DNA from: Desulfobacterales bacterium
Lineage (GTDB): Bacteria > Desulfobacterota > Desulfobacteria > Desulfobacterales > JAFDCJ01
Assembly (NCBI GenBank): GCA_020345785.1
Contig: CP070771.1
Coordinates: 5,631,565 to 5,645,838, forward strand
DNA: 14,274 bases
Direction of reading: 5' to 3'
Below are positions 6,307-13,282 of this stretch, piece by piece; position 1 is the first letter of the stretch, and every line of letters begins with the position of its first letter. A program made the translations under genes and the position numbers. The notes below the pieces were generated by a model, which saw only the letters and a list, made by a program, of their open reading frames with translations, was not told where the DNA came from and made no database searches.

Positions 6307-7780
6307 TGAGGTAAAACCTTCTAATTCTTCTATGGTTACCAGAAGGGAATTTATGAAAGCTTCAGCCTTGGCCGGCGTTGCTGTGGGGGTTGGGGGGATG
6401 GTATTGGGAGCTCCCAAAATTTTGCATGCCGCCGATTCTTCTCCAATCAAGTTCGGCTTACTGGAGGATCGGTCCGGAAATTTTGCCATTTTCGGCCTCA
6501 ATAAGTGGCATGGTACTCAGCTGGCGATCAAGGAAATTAATGAGGGCTGGACGCTTGACGGTGGCGTACAGGGACCCGGAGGTCCCGGGGTGTACGCAAA
6601 GGTCGCGTCAAAGCCACCGACCCAGAGCATTAAAACCGAGACAGACAACGGCGGCGCTCCAAACAAAGATGCCACTGTCTGGACCGAAAGCACCGAGTAT
6701 CTCGTTAAGTCCGGCGAGCAGGGGGTGCTGGGCCGCAAGATCGAACTTATTGCGCCTGACCCCCAGTCCGACAACACCCAATTTCAGACGTTGGCGCGAA
6801 GGCTGATATTGAACGACAAGGTGGATGTGATCATGGCCGGCTTTGCCAGCGCCGAGCGTGAAGCCATAAGACCCATTATGAATCAGAACAAGATGCTTTA
6901 TTTCTACAACAATCAGTACGAAGGCGGTGTTGCGGATAAATATACCTTTTGCACCGGAGCAATACCGGAGCAGCAGATTGTCCCGGTGATGCAGTACATG
7001 ATCAAGAATTTTGGCCCGAAGATATATACTCTGGCTGCCGACTACAACTTCGGCCAACTCAGCGCCGCCTGGACGCGTGCCATGGCGCCGCTTCTGAACG
7101 CCGAGGTCATTGGAGAGGAATTCATCCCGTTGAGCGTTTCCCAATTCAGTTCCAGTATCGCGAGAATCCAGGCGGCGAAACCGGACTGGCTCATGATGTA
7201 TATTACGGGTCAGAATCACTCCAACTATTACCCACAGGCCAATGCCGCTGGGATCAAGATCCCAATGGGGTCCAGCATCAATATCGCCCAGGGATTTGAA
7301 CACAGGCGGTTTGCGCCGCCCGCGCTTGCCAGGTTCCATGTGACAGCCAGCTACATGGAAGAGATACCCACTCCGCGCAACCGTCTTTTCGTTAAACGCT
7401 GGCGCGAAATGTTTCCAGACGAGCCTTACATGGCTATGGAAGGGCATAGTGCCTATGTTGCTACCCATCTCTACGCCAAGGCAGTCCGTCTGGCAGGGAC
7501 CACTGACAAATCGGCGGTTATCAAAGCGCTCGAATCCGGCATTGGTGTGGAGGCACCGGCGGGTTGGGTTTTTATGGATCCGGCCACACATCACCTAAGC
7601 CAGTATATCCGGCTTGCCCGCTGCGATGAAAATCACGACATCACTTTCGTGACGGAGTGGCCGTACATTGAGCCATGGTGGACACGGCGACTGGGAGTCA
7701 ACCTTGTTCGAAACCCTGAATCGAAGCAGTATATTCCTGATGAAGATCCGTTTTTCACAATGTTTCAAAAGAAAAAATAG
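6272..7780 (+). CDS. Tat-exported amide/urea-type ABC substrate-binding protein (UrtA/FmdD-like)
   Basis: This 502-aa binding protein belongs to the branched-chain/amide receptor group (Peripla_BP_5-like). The N-terminus has a twin-arginine signal, TRREFMKAS (23-31, Arg24-Arg25), a hydrophobic stretch, and likely cleavage near LHAAD (51-55). The mature protein opens with IKFGLLEDRSGNFAIFGLNK and contains IELIAPDPQSDNTQFQTLAR, YFYNNQYEGGVADKYTFCTG and YNFGQLSAAW. These match receptors for formamide, urea and short-chain amides rather than LivK. The start is well fixed by AAGGAGG 8 bp upstream. It overlaps the regulator gene by 35 bp. A stem-loop lies between it and the permease genes, as often found after abundant binding proteins. 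The true ligand is unknown. Confidence 0.9.
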   Translation: MNEDPKGKVTNDEVKPSNSSMVTRREFMKASALAGVAVGVGGMVLGAPKILHAADSSPIKFGLLEDRSGNFAIFGLNKWHGTQLAIKEINEGWTLDGGVQGPGGPGVYAKVASKPPTQSIKTETDNGGAPNKDATVWTESTEYLVKSGEQGVLGRKIELIAPDPQSDNTQFQTLARRLILNDKVDVIMAGFASAEREAIRPIMNQNKMLYFYNNQYEGGVADKYTFCTGAIPEQQIVPVMQYMIKNFGPKIYTLAADYNFGQLSAAWTRAMAPLLNAEVIGEEFIPLSVSQFSSSIARIQAAKPDWLMMYITGQNHSNYYPQANAAGIKIPMGSSINIAQGFEHRRFAPPALARFHVTASYMEEIPTPRNRLFVKRWREMFPDEPYMAMEGHSAYVATHLYAKAVRLAGTTDKSAVIKALESGIGVEAPAGWVFMDPATHHLSQYIRLARCDENHDITFVTEWPYIEPWWTRRLGVNLVRNPESKQYIPDEDPFFTMFQKKK

Positions 7781-7863
7781 TACGATCTGAAATAGTCGGC
7801 CTGCAGCTGAAAATGAGACATTGTGAATAAACAGTTTCATTAAAAAGAGAGATTATCCGGTCT

Positions 7864-7917
7864 AAGGCGACCTGTTTTCAACTAAACTATCAGGAAACAT
7901 TGATAGCAGGTCGCCTT
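7864..7917 (+). promoter_or_regulatory. Two-part stem-loop between binding-protein and permease genes
   Basis: The outer stem is a perfect 11-bp repeat, AAGGCGACCTG (7864-7874) with CAGGTCGCCTT (7907-7917). Inside it, CTATCA (7887-7892) pairs with TGATAG (7901-7906) across an 8-nt loop, leaving one 12-nt bulge on the left. No T-run follows, so it is not a classic terminator. It sits 84 bp after the binding-protein stop and about 90 bp before the first permease. This is the usual place for a structure that protects the upstream mRNA and lowers downstream expression. The rest of 7781-8009 shows no gene. Confidence 0.75.
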
Positions 7918-8009
7918 CTCTTCCGGAGAAAACAAGAACCGATAGGTGTAAATACCATCATTGCGCCTCTGGTTGGTTTTTGCTGGAGGCTCAGGAAAGA
8001 AGGTTGTAA

Positions 8010-8909
8010 ATGAGCCTAGCATTTATTGTCAGTCTTCTATATCAATACGCTGACAACGTGGCTTTTCTACTGCTTGCAGCCGTAGGGCTGATGATCATAT
8101 TGGGGGTCATTGATATTATCAACCTCGCCCATGGTGAGCTGATTATGATGGGTGCGTACATCACCACATTAGCCTACAACCGCGCTCACCTCCCGTTGCC
8201 AGTATGCATGGCGCTCAGTGTCATCGGCGTGGGGTTGTTCGGAATGTTTTTGGAGCGCACTGTCATTCGAAGATTTTACCACGATAAACTGGGGGCATTG
8301 GTCGCCACTTGGGGGATTGGATTAATCCTCAGTCAAGGGAATTTGCTGCTGCTTGGGCCATCTATGCCATCGGTGCCATTGCCAGAGTGGACGATATCCT
8401 ACCAAGGATATTCATTCGGCGGTTACCGGCTCCTGCTTTTCAGTGTCGCCATCCTGGTCGTTCTGGTGGCTTGGTGGTTTTTTTACAAAACAAGGTTGGG
8501 CGTTCAGACCCGTGCCACGATGCAAAACGCAAAGATGGCGCAGTCGCTTGGTGTGGATACGCGTCGCATATACCTTTTTACATTCGCAGCCGGTTCTGCT
8601 TTGGCCGGCCTCACAGGCGCGCTATACGCGCCCACTACCACCATCGTTCCTTTAATGGGCACAACTTTCGTAGACGTAGCTTTCATAACGGTTGTTGTCG
8701 GAGGCGGAGCGAATCCGATCCTTGGAGCTCTGACGAGTTCAGCCTTTCTGTCTGTTATTTCGACTGAGCTTTCGAGTGTCTTTGGAACATTTATCGGACG
8801 GATCGGTTTGTTGATTGCGGCGCTCGTTGTAATTCGATTTCTGCCTCAGGGTATTTCAGGCTACCTGCGGGATATCAAGAGAAGACGCATGGCAAGGGTG
8901 GCAACATGA
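8010..8909 (+). CDS. Branched-chain/urea-type ABC permease (LivH/UrtB-like)
   Basis: This 299-aa integral membrane protein forms half of the import channel. It has the family's early motif GVIDIINLAHGELIMMGAY (about 32-50) and the cytoplasmic loop TMQNAKMAQSLGVDTRRIY, followed by FAAGSALAGLTGALYAP. The C-terminus, LLIAALVVIRFLPQGISG, resembles UrtB-type proteins. Multiple hydrophobic helices are obvious. The ribosome site AGAAGG lies 6 bp before the ATG. The stop overlaps the next start as ATGA, so translation is coupled. The LivH-type motif order and the neighbours make the assignment to the amide-type transporter firm, but not the exact ligand. Confidence 0.92.
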   Translation: MSLAFIVSLLYQYADNVAFLLLAAVGLMIILGVIDIINLAHGELIMMGAYITTLAYNRAHLPLPVCMALSVIGVGLFGMFLERTVIRRFYHDKLGALVATWGIGLILSQGNLLLLGPSMPSVPLPEWTISYQGYSFGGYRLLLFSVAILVVLVAWWFFYKTRLGVQTRATMQNAKMAQSLGVDTRRIYLFTFAAGSALAGLTGALYAPTTTIVPLMGTTFVDVAFITVVVGGGANPILGALTSSAFLSVISTELSSVFGTFIGRIGLLIAALVVIRFLPQGISGYLRDIKRRRMARVAT

Positions 8910-10006
8910 AGACACGCGCACATCTTAGCGTATGGCGAGTTCTGAACGGCGCGCAGGAGCTTGGACACGGGCCAATATTTTGGACCATGTTCGCTGTGCT
9001 ATCTTTGGCCTTATTGGCCTATGGATTCGTCGGTCCGATTTTTTCACTTTCGAACCTGGCCAACTTCTTGGCCTATGTGCCCATGGCACTCGGCCTTTGC
9101 TTCCTTTGGGGATACAGCGGCGTCCTGAGTTTCGGGCAAGCGGCCTTTTTTGGAATCGCTGGCTATGTTTACGGCCTCGTTGCCGGCAATCTTGCAGGCA
9201 CATGGGGCGGCACACTTCTCGCGGCAGCCTTCGGAATTGGAGCCTCTATGGTCGTCGCAGCTGCTTTCGGCTATTTTGTGTTTTATGGCCAAGTCAGCGG
9301 CTGGATCATCCCCCTTTTAACCCTCGTTCTCACACTCATTCTAGAAACCTTCATGGGGCAGACTGCTGGATATCAGTGGCGTCTGGGGCGGGTTTTGTTT
9401 GGTGGCTACAACGGGATGACCGGTATTCCATCCCTCAGAATCGGACCGCTTGAATTCAGCGGGGCATCGACTGCATTTTATCTTTTAGCCGTAGGTGTCG
9501 TCATCATCGTTTATCTCGGTCTGCGTTTCTTGGTGAATTCGAGATACGGCTATGCGGTAGTAGCTGTGCGAGAGGACGTAGAAAGAACAAGAATGCTCGG
9601 ATACAATGTGGACTTGATTCAAGTTCAAGTTTTTACATTGGCCGCAGGATTAGCTGGGCTGAGCGGCGTCCTGTATGTCTCCTGGGGAAACTACATGAAC
9701 CCGTCGAGCATGGGTCTCGTGGCGGCAACGCTGCCGGTTATCTGGACGGCCGTGGGTGGACGAAATAGCCTGCTTGCGGTTTTGCTGTCCACCGTAGCGC
9801 TTAAATGGCTCGCCGACTCTCTGGCAGTCCGGGGAGGAGAGTATGCTTTTCTTATTTTAGGTGCACTTCTTCTCATGACAATGTTGTTTTTTCCATTGGG
9901 CATCGTGGTTTCAATAGCCCGGAAATGGCGATCTCGCAGCAGACGGCGCATCATAGCCGCACATACTGCAACCTCGCAAGACAATAAAACATGGGAGATT
10001 TCATGA
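8906..10006 (+). CDS. Branched-chain/urea-type ABC permease (LivM/UrtC-like)
   Basis: This 366-aa second membrane subunit has UrtC-like length. After an N-terminal helix it shows CFLWGYSGVLSFGQAAFFGI, the conserved LivM/UrtC segment. The cytoplasmic coupling loop includes YAVVAVREDVERTRMLGYNV and is followed by FTLAAGLAGLSGVLYV. The end carries LILGALLLMTMLFFPLGIV and a basic tail. It overlaps the LivH-like gene by 4 bp and the next ATPase gene by 4 bp (both ATGA), so all three are translationally coupled. It should heterodimerise with the preceding permease. Confidence 0.92.
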   Translation: MKTRAHLSVWRVLNGAQELGHGPIFWTMFAVLSLALLAYGFVGPIFSLSNLANFLAYVPMALGLCFLWGYSGVLSFGQAAFFGIAGYVYGLVAGNLAGTWGGTLLAAAFGIGASMVVAAAFGYFVFYGQVSGWIIPLLTLVLTLILETFMGQTAGYQWRLGRVLFGGYNGMTGIPSLRIGPLEFSGASTAFYLLAVGVVIIVYLGLRFLVNSRYGYAVVAVREDVERTRMLGYNVDLIQVQVFTLAAGLAGLSGVLYVSWGNYMNPSSMGLVAATLPVIWTAVGGRNSLLAVLLSTVALKWLADSLAVRGGEYAFLILGALLLMTMLFFPLGIVVSIARKWRSRSRRRIIAAHTATSQDNKTWEIS

Positions 10007-10743
10007 CGCCAACCGGACAAACAACTCAGAAACAGACACTTTTGAAGGTTCAAGACTTAACAAAGTCCTTTGGGGGCGTTCGCGCCGTCGACCACGTAAA
10101 TTTGGTCGTAGACGATGGCGAACTTCGCTGTCTGATCGGACCGAACGGAGCCGGCAAGTCAACTCTTTTTAGCTTGCTTTCCGGTTTACAGAAGCCGGAC
10201 ACCGGACGGATCTTCTTTAAAGACAAAGAAATTACTTCGATTCCTCCTTTTCGCCGGGTTCGGAGGGGTATTTGCCAGAAATTCCAGACAACCCGGATTT
10301 ACCGCGGTTTAACCTTGAGAGAAAATCTCTTTATCGCAAAACAGGTCTCCGATGAAAGCGCGGGTAGGAACGGCCGGTTATCTTGGGCACTCGAAACACT
10401 CGGTTTAGAGGCCGAAACCGAGCGCCTTGCGGGCGAGTTGCCCCACAGTCATCAGCAGTGGTTGGAAATCTGCATGGCACTCGCCACTGGACCTGATCTT
10501 CTTCTACTCGATGAGCCGACTGCTGGAATGACGCCCGAAGAAGCCGCCCTGACAGCCGAATTTGTCACCAATCTAAATGTCCAAGGCATGACCGTGATCG
10601 TTGTTGAGCACGACATGGCCTTTGTCCGTCAGATTGCACAGTTTGTGACCGTTTTGCATTACGGGAGCATTTTTGCCGAGGGTACACTGGCGCAAATTGA
10701 GTCTAACAGCGATGTGCGCCGTATATATCTAGGGGAAGAGTAA
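10003..10743 (+). CDS. Urea/amide-type ABC transporter ATPase (LivG/UrtD-like), odd signature motif
   Basis: This 246-aa cytoplasmic ATPase pairs with the next gene product. Walker A is GPNGAGKST (46-54), Walker B LLLLDE (166-171) and the H-loop His is 203. The signature motif, normally LSGGQ or LSHGQ, reads LPHSH (146-150), followed by the family's QQWLEI. It therefore differs at both the Ser and the second Gly. I chose the ATG at 10003 because it overlaps the preceding stop as ATGA and has GGGAG 5 bp before it. An upstream ATG at 9991 would overlap more and lacks such a site. The next gene starts 3 bp after the stop. Confidence 0.91.
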   Translation: MTPTGQTTQKQTLLKVQDLTKSFGGVRAVDHVNLVVDDGELRCLIGPNGAGKSTLFSLLSGLQKPDTGRIFFKDKEITSIPPFRRVRRGICQKFQTTRIYRGLTLRENLFIAKQVSDESAGRNGRLSWALETLGLEAETERLAGELPHSHQQWLEICMALATGPDLLLLDEPTAGMTPEEAALTAEFVTNLNVQGMTVIVVEHDMAFVRQIAQFVTVLHYGSIFAEGTLAQIESNSDVRRIYLGEE

Positions 10744-10746
10744 ACT

Positions 10747-11457
10747 ATGGAACCACCACTGCTGGAGGTTAAAAATCTATGGGCGGGTTATGGGAGCGGT
10801 GACATTCTCCAGGGGGTGACACTGCAAATCGCCCACGCCGAGATAGTGGCCACCATTGGACGAAACGGTGTCGGCAAGACGACATTGATGAAATCGATTA
10901 TAGGAATCCTGTCGGCGAGCCGGGGAGATATCCGGTTAAACGGGGATGCAATCACCGATATGAGAGCGGAACAACGTGCATGGCGTGGTATTGGCTATGT
11001 TCCCCAAGGCCGTGAGATCTTTCCGGAGTTATCCGTTGAAGAAAACCTGATGATGGGGGAAACGATTAATGCCAGCAAACGGCGTCCACGCTATGATCTG
11101 GTTTATGAATATTTCCCCATCCTGCGGGAGCGACGGCCTCAGACGGCCGGTACCTTGAGCGGCGGGCAGCAGCAAATGCTGGCGATTGGCCGCGCGCTGA
11201 TTGGTCGGCCGGATCTTCTGCTTTTGGACGAACCTTCGATGGGCATTCAACCCACCATTATACAGGAGATCGGGCGCGCCCTGATTAAGCTCAACCAGGA
11301 AGAAAAGCTGACGATTCTTTTGGTCGAGCAAAATACTAAATTAATCGCTCAGGTAGCGCATCGTGCGTATGCGATGGACAAGGGGCGTATCGTAGCGACG
11401 CTGGAGCGGGAAAATCTGATTGATAAAAATGAGTTGGTCCAGTACGTGGCGTTATGA
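10747..11457 (+). CDS. Urea/amide-type ABC transporter ATPase (LivF/UrtE-like)
   Basis: This 236-aa second ATPase of the importer has Walker A GRNGVGKTT (38-46), the UrtE-like form. GYVPQGREIFPELSVEENL holds the Q-loop, followed by a canonical LSGGQ (137-141) and Walker B LLLLDE (157-162). GIQPTIIQEIGR also resembles UrtE. The H-loop position is Gln (VEQN, Gln194), which is usual for LivF-type subunits. Translation starts 3 bp after the previous gene. A strong stem-loop spans its stop codon, before the amidase gene. Confidence 0.92.
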   Translation: MEPPLLEVKNLWAGYGSGDILQGVTLQIAHAEIVATIGRNGVGKTTLMKSIIGILSASRGDIRLNGDAITDMRAEQRAWRGIGYVPQGREIFPELSVEENLMMGETINASKRRPRYDLVYEYFPILRERRPQTAGTLSGGQQQMLAIGRALIGRPDLLLLDEPSMGIQPTIIQEIGRALIKLNQEEKLTILLVEQNTKLIAQVAHRAYAMDKGRIVATLERENLIDKNELVQYVAL

Positions 11458-11474
11458 ACTCGTCACGTGGACCA
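11435..11474 (+). promoter_or_regulatory. Stem-loop spanning the LivF-like stop codon
   Basis: TGGTCCA (11435-11441) pairs with TGGACCA (11468-11474), and CGTGGCG (11445-11451) pairs with CGTCACG (11461-11467) with one G-U pair. This gives 14 pairs, a 3-nt bulge and a 9-nt loop that contains the stop codon (11455-11457). There is no T-run after it. It may protect or process the mRNA between the transporter and enzyme genes. Confidence 0.6.
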
Positions 11475-11508
11475 GTGCTAATTGATCCCAAAAGAAGGGA
11501 GCCCAACC

Positions 11509-12441
11509 ATGAGCCTGCATCGCCTGACCGAAAAAGTACAAGGACAATATCATTACACAATCGGGCCTTACTCGAAACCGGTACTTACAATAAAACCAGG
11601 AGATACGGTTGTTGTCGAGACGCTTGATGCTTTCGGGGGCAAAATTATAGATGAAAAGACAAAACCAAGCCAAGTTCTCGAATTTCCAAACGTGAATCCT
11701 CTAAATGGTCCCATTCTGGTTGAGGGCGCCGAAAAGGGAGATGCCCTGAAAGTTACCATTGAGTCTATCAAACCCCGAGGACCTCAACCCCGGGGGACCA
11801 CCTGCCTCATACCTTTTTTTGGTGGATTGACGGGTATACCCAAAAGTCCGACACTCCAGGATCCACTTCCCGAGATCGTACGCAAAGTAAATATCACCGA
11901 ACAGGAAATTGCTTGGAGCGATCGCATCCGATTCCCTTATGATCCATTCGTAGGAACCATCGGAACTTCGCCAGAGCTGGATTCAATTAACTCGCTTACC
12001 CCTGACAGCCACGGGGGCAACATGGACCTTCCTGACGTTCGTCCTGGAAATACGATTTATCTGCCTGTCCGATCACCCGGCGGCCGCCTTTTTCTAGGTG
12101 ACTGTCATGCAACCCAAGGAGATGGCGAGCTGTGCGGGGTTGCCATTGAGTTTCCGACAGAGACGACCATCAAGGTTGACGTTGCCAAGAATTTTAATAT
12201 CAATTGGCCGAGAATCGAAAACAAGGATTTCATTATGAGTATAGGCTCCAGCCGCCCCATGGAAGAAGCCGCCAAAATAGCCTACATGGAACTTATTGAA
12301 TGGATGGTTGCAGATTTTGGTTTTGACAAGTACGATGCATATTTCGTCCTCACCCAGATAGCTAGAGTGCGTTTAGGCAACATGGTGGATCCCAACTACA
12401 CCATTGCCGCAAGTATAAATAAGGGTTACCTATTACGTTAA
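11509..12441 (+). CDS. Formamidase/acetamidase-family amidohydrolase (FmdA_AmdA)
   Basis: This 310-aa protein is probably a cytoplasmic enzyme that hydrolyses a small amide to its acid and ammonia. Family motifs seen are LTIKPGDTVVVETLDAFGG (26-44), NGPILVEGAEKGDALKVTI (66-84), SHGGNMD (167-173), GDCHATQGDGELCGVAIEF (197-215) and a C-terminal VRLGNMVDPNYTIAASI. His168, Asp198, His200, Asp205 and Glu207 are candidate metal or catalytic residues. It is shorter than the roughly 400-aa formamidases and closer to the 300-aa acetamidase-like group. I chose the ATG at 11509 because AAGGGAG lies 7 bp before it; a TTG at 11482 is an inferior alternative. It follows the transporter genes by 51 bp, so the imported compound is its likely substrate or precursor. 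Confidence 0.88.
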   Translation: MSLHRLTEKVQGQYHYTIGPYSKPVLTIKPGDTVVVETLDAFGGKIIDEKTKPSQVLEFPNVNPLNGPILVEGAEKGDALKVTIESIKPRGPQPRGTTCLIPFFGGLTGIPKSPTLQDPLPEIVRKVNITEQEIAWSDRIRFPYDPFVGTIGTSPELDSINSLTPDSHGGNMDLPDVRPGNTIYLPVRSPGGRLFLGDCHATQGDGELCGVAIEFPTETTIKVDVAKNFNINWPRIENKDFIMSIGSSRPMEEAAKIAYMELIEWMVADFGFDKYDAYFVLTQIARVRLGNMVDPNYTIAASINKGYLLR

Positions 12442-12501
12442 ATTTTTCCGGAAGGAGCTTGAACCCAGAAATCAAATCATAACAAATCGCCAAGAGGGTA
12501 C

Positions 12502-13104
12502 ATGTCAAGAAGCTTTTATGAACAACTGCTAAATGAATGGTGTCCGAACGCTTCAACGGAGGAAGCGCTGGTTTGTGTTTTTGAGAAAGTGCGGGACATT
12601 CCCTATGGGTCGACTGGTGAGAGAGATCCAGAGAAAATTGTCAATGAAAACCTAGGCTCGTGTTCGGGTAAGCATCTCTTGCTTTCAAGACTTTTTGACC
12701 TGCTCGGGATTGAAAACAAAATCGTGACGTGTCTTCATCATTTCAACGAAGCCCTGCCTGCCAGGGACGATTATCCCGATCGCTTCAAGCAGATCCTGCT
12801 CAAACACAATGTCATCGACTTTCACCATTTTATAAATCTCAAGAGAAGTAAACGTTGGCTTAATATCGATGCGACCTGGGACTGCCATTTGCGTAATTTT
12901 GGCTTCCCGGTCAACTTTGGGTGGAAAGGTAATACCGACACGACCGTTGCTGTCAAGCCCATACGATTTTATCCGGAAACCGATGATCTAATAAAACTGA
13001 AAATAAAGCTTCTTAACGAATTGCCGCAGCATGATAAGGAAATCCGAGCTGAGTTCCTGAGTCTGCTTACGGAATGGTTGAAAGAGATCAGATCGAAGGC
13101 GTAA
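12502..13104 (+). CDS. Transglutaminase-fold protein (putative cysteine amidase/peptidase)
   Basis: This 200-aa protein has no signal peptide or membrane segment. It shows the transglutaminase-like Cys-His-Asp layout: GSCSGKHLLLSRLFDLLGI with Cys54 at the start of the helix, DFHHFINL with His108 (or His109), and WLNIDATWD with Asp123. In this superfamily the triad acts on amide bonds by hydrolysis or acyl transfer. Many bacterial members are peptidases or amidases, and some are uncharacterised. The gene begins 60 bp after the amidase stop, with GAGGG 3 bp before the ATG, and is on the same transcript unless a hidden terminator intervenes. Its position suggests a role in cleaving the imported compound, but this is inference. 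I do not recognise a named family. Confidence 0.75.
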   Translation: MSRSFYEQLLNEWCPNASTEEALVCVFEKVRDIPYGSTGERDPEKIVNENLGSCSGKHLLLSRLFDLLGIENKIVTCLHHFNEALPARDDYPDRFKQILLKHNVIDFHHFINLKRSKRWLNIDATWDCHLRNFGFPVNFGWKGNTDTTVAVKPIRFYPETDDLIKLKIKLLNELPQHDKEIRAEFLSLLTEWLKEIRSKA

Positions 13105-13116
13105 TTCTTGCCCCAC

Positions 13117-13220
13117 CAATCCCGCCCTGGAGGGATTGCAAGTTCAATGATAAGCGTACTGACGCCCTCTTGCCTTTTCGGCCGATGGCCGAAAATCTAA
13201 GCCACCTGCTCTGCAGGTGG
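13117..13220. repeat. Three tandem perfect hairpins between transglutaminase-fold and kinase genes
   Basis: The first is 13117-13138 (7-bp stem CAATCCC/GGGATTG, 8-nt loop). The second is 13175-13195 (9-bp stem TTTTCGGCC/GGCCGAAAA, loop GAT). The third is 13202-13220 (8-bp stem CCACCTGC/GCAGGTGG, loop TCT). All are perfect and the last two have 3-nt loops. None is followed by a T-run on the plus strand. They may act as partial terminators or mRNA ends, or be a REP-like or IS200-type end remnant. No transposase is visible. Confidence 0.7.
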
Positions 13221-13223
13221 TCG

Positions 13224-13252
13224 TTGACGCATATCCCGATATAAATTATTAA
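13224..13252 (+). promoter_or_regulatory. Sigma70-like promoter for the FGGY kinase gene
   Basis: TTGACG (13224-13229) is followed after 17 bp by TATTAA (13247-13252). The boxes match consensus at five and four of six positions. Initiation near 13259 would leave a leader of about 24 nt before the kinase ATG, containing GAGG. It begins 4 bp after the third hairpin, suggesting that the kinase starts a separate or internally boosted unit. Confidence 0.5.
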
Positions 13253-13282
13253 TGTGAGACGTTTCGTTATGAGGTGCAGGAA

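Noticed and set aside
6608..7594. Minus-strand open frame of about 328 codons opposite the amide-binding protein gene.
   Set aside because: The plus strand has clear family motifs throughout. The antisense frame has no recognisable domain or ribosome site.
11482..11508. TTG start that would lengthen the amidase by nine residues.
   Set aside because: A good ribosome site lies between it and the ATG at 11509, which fits the family start.
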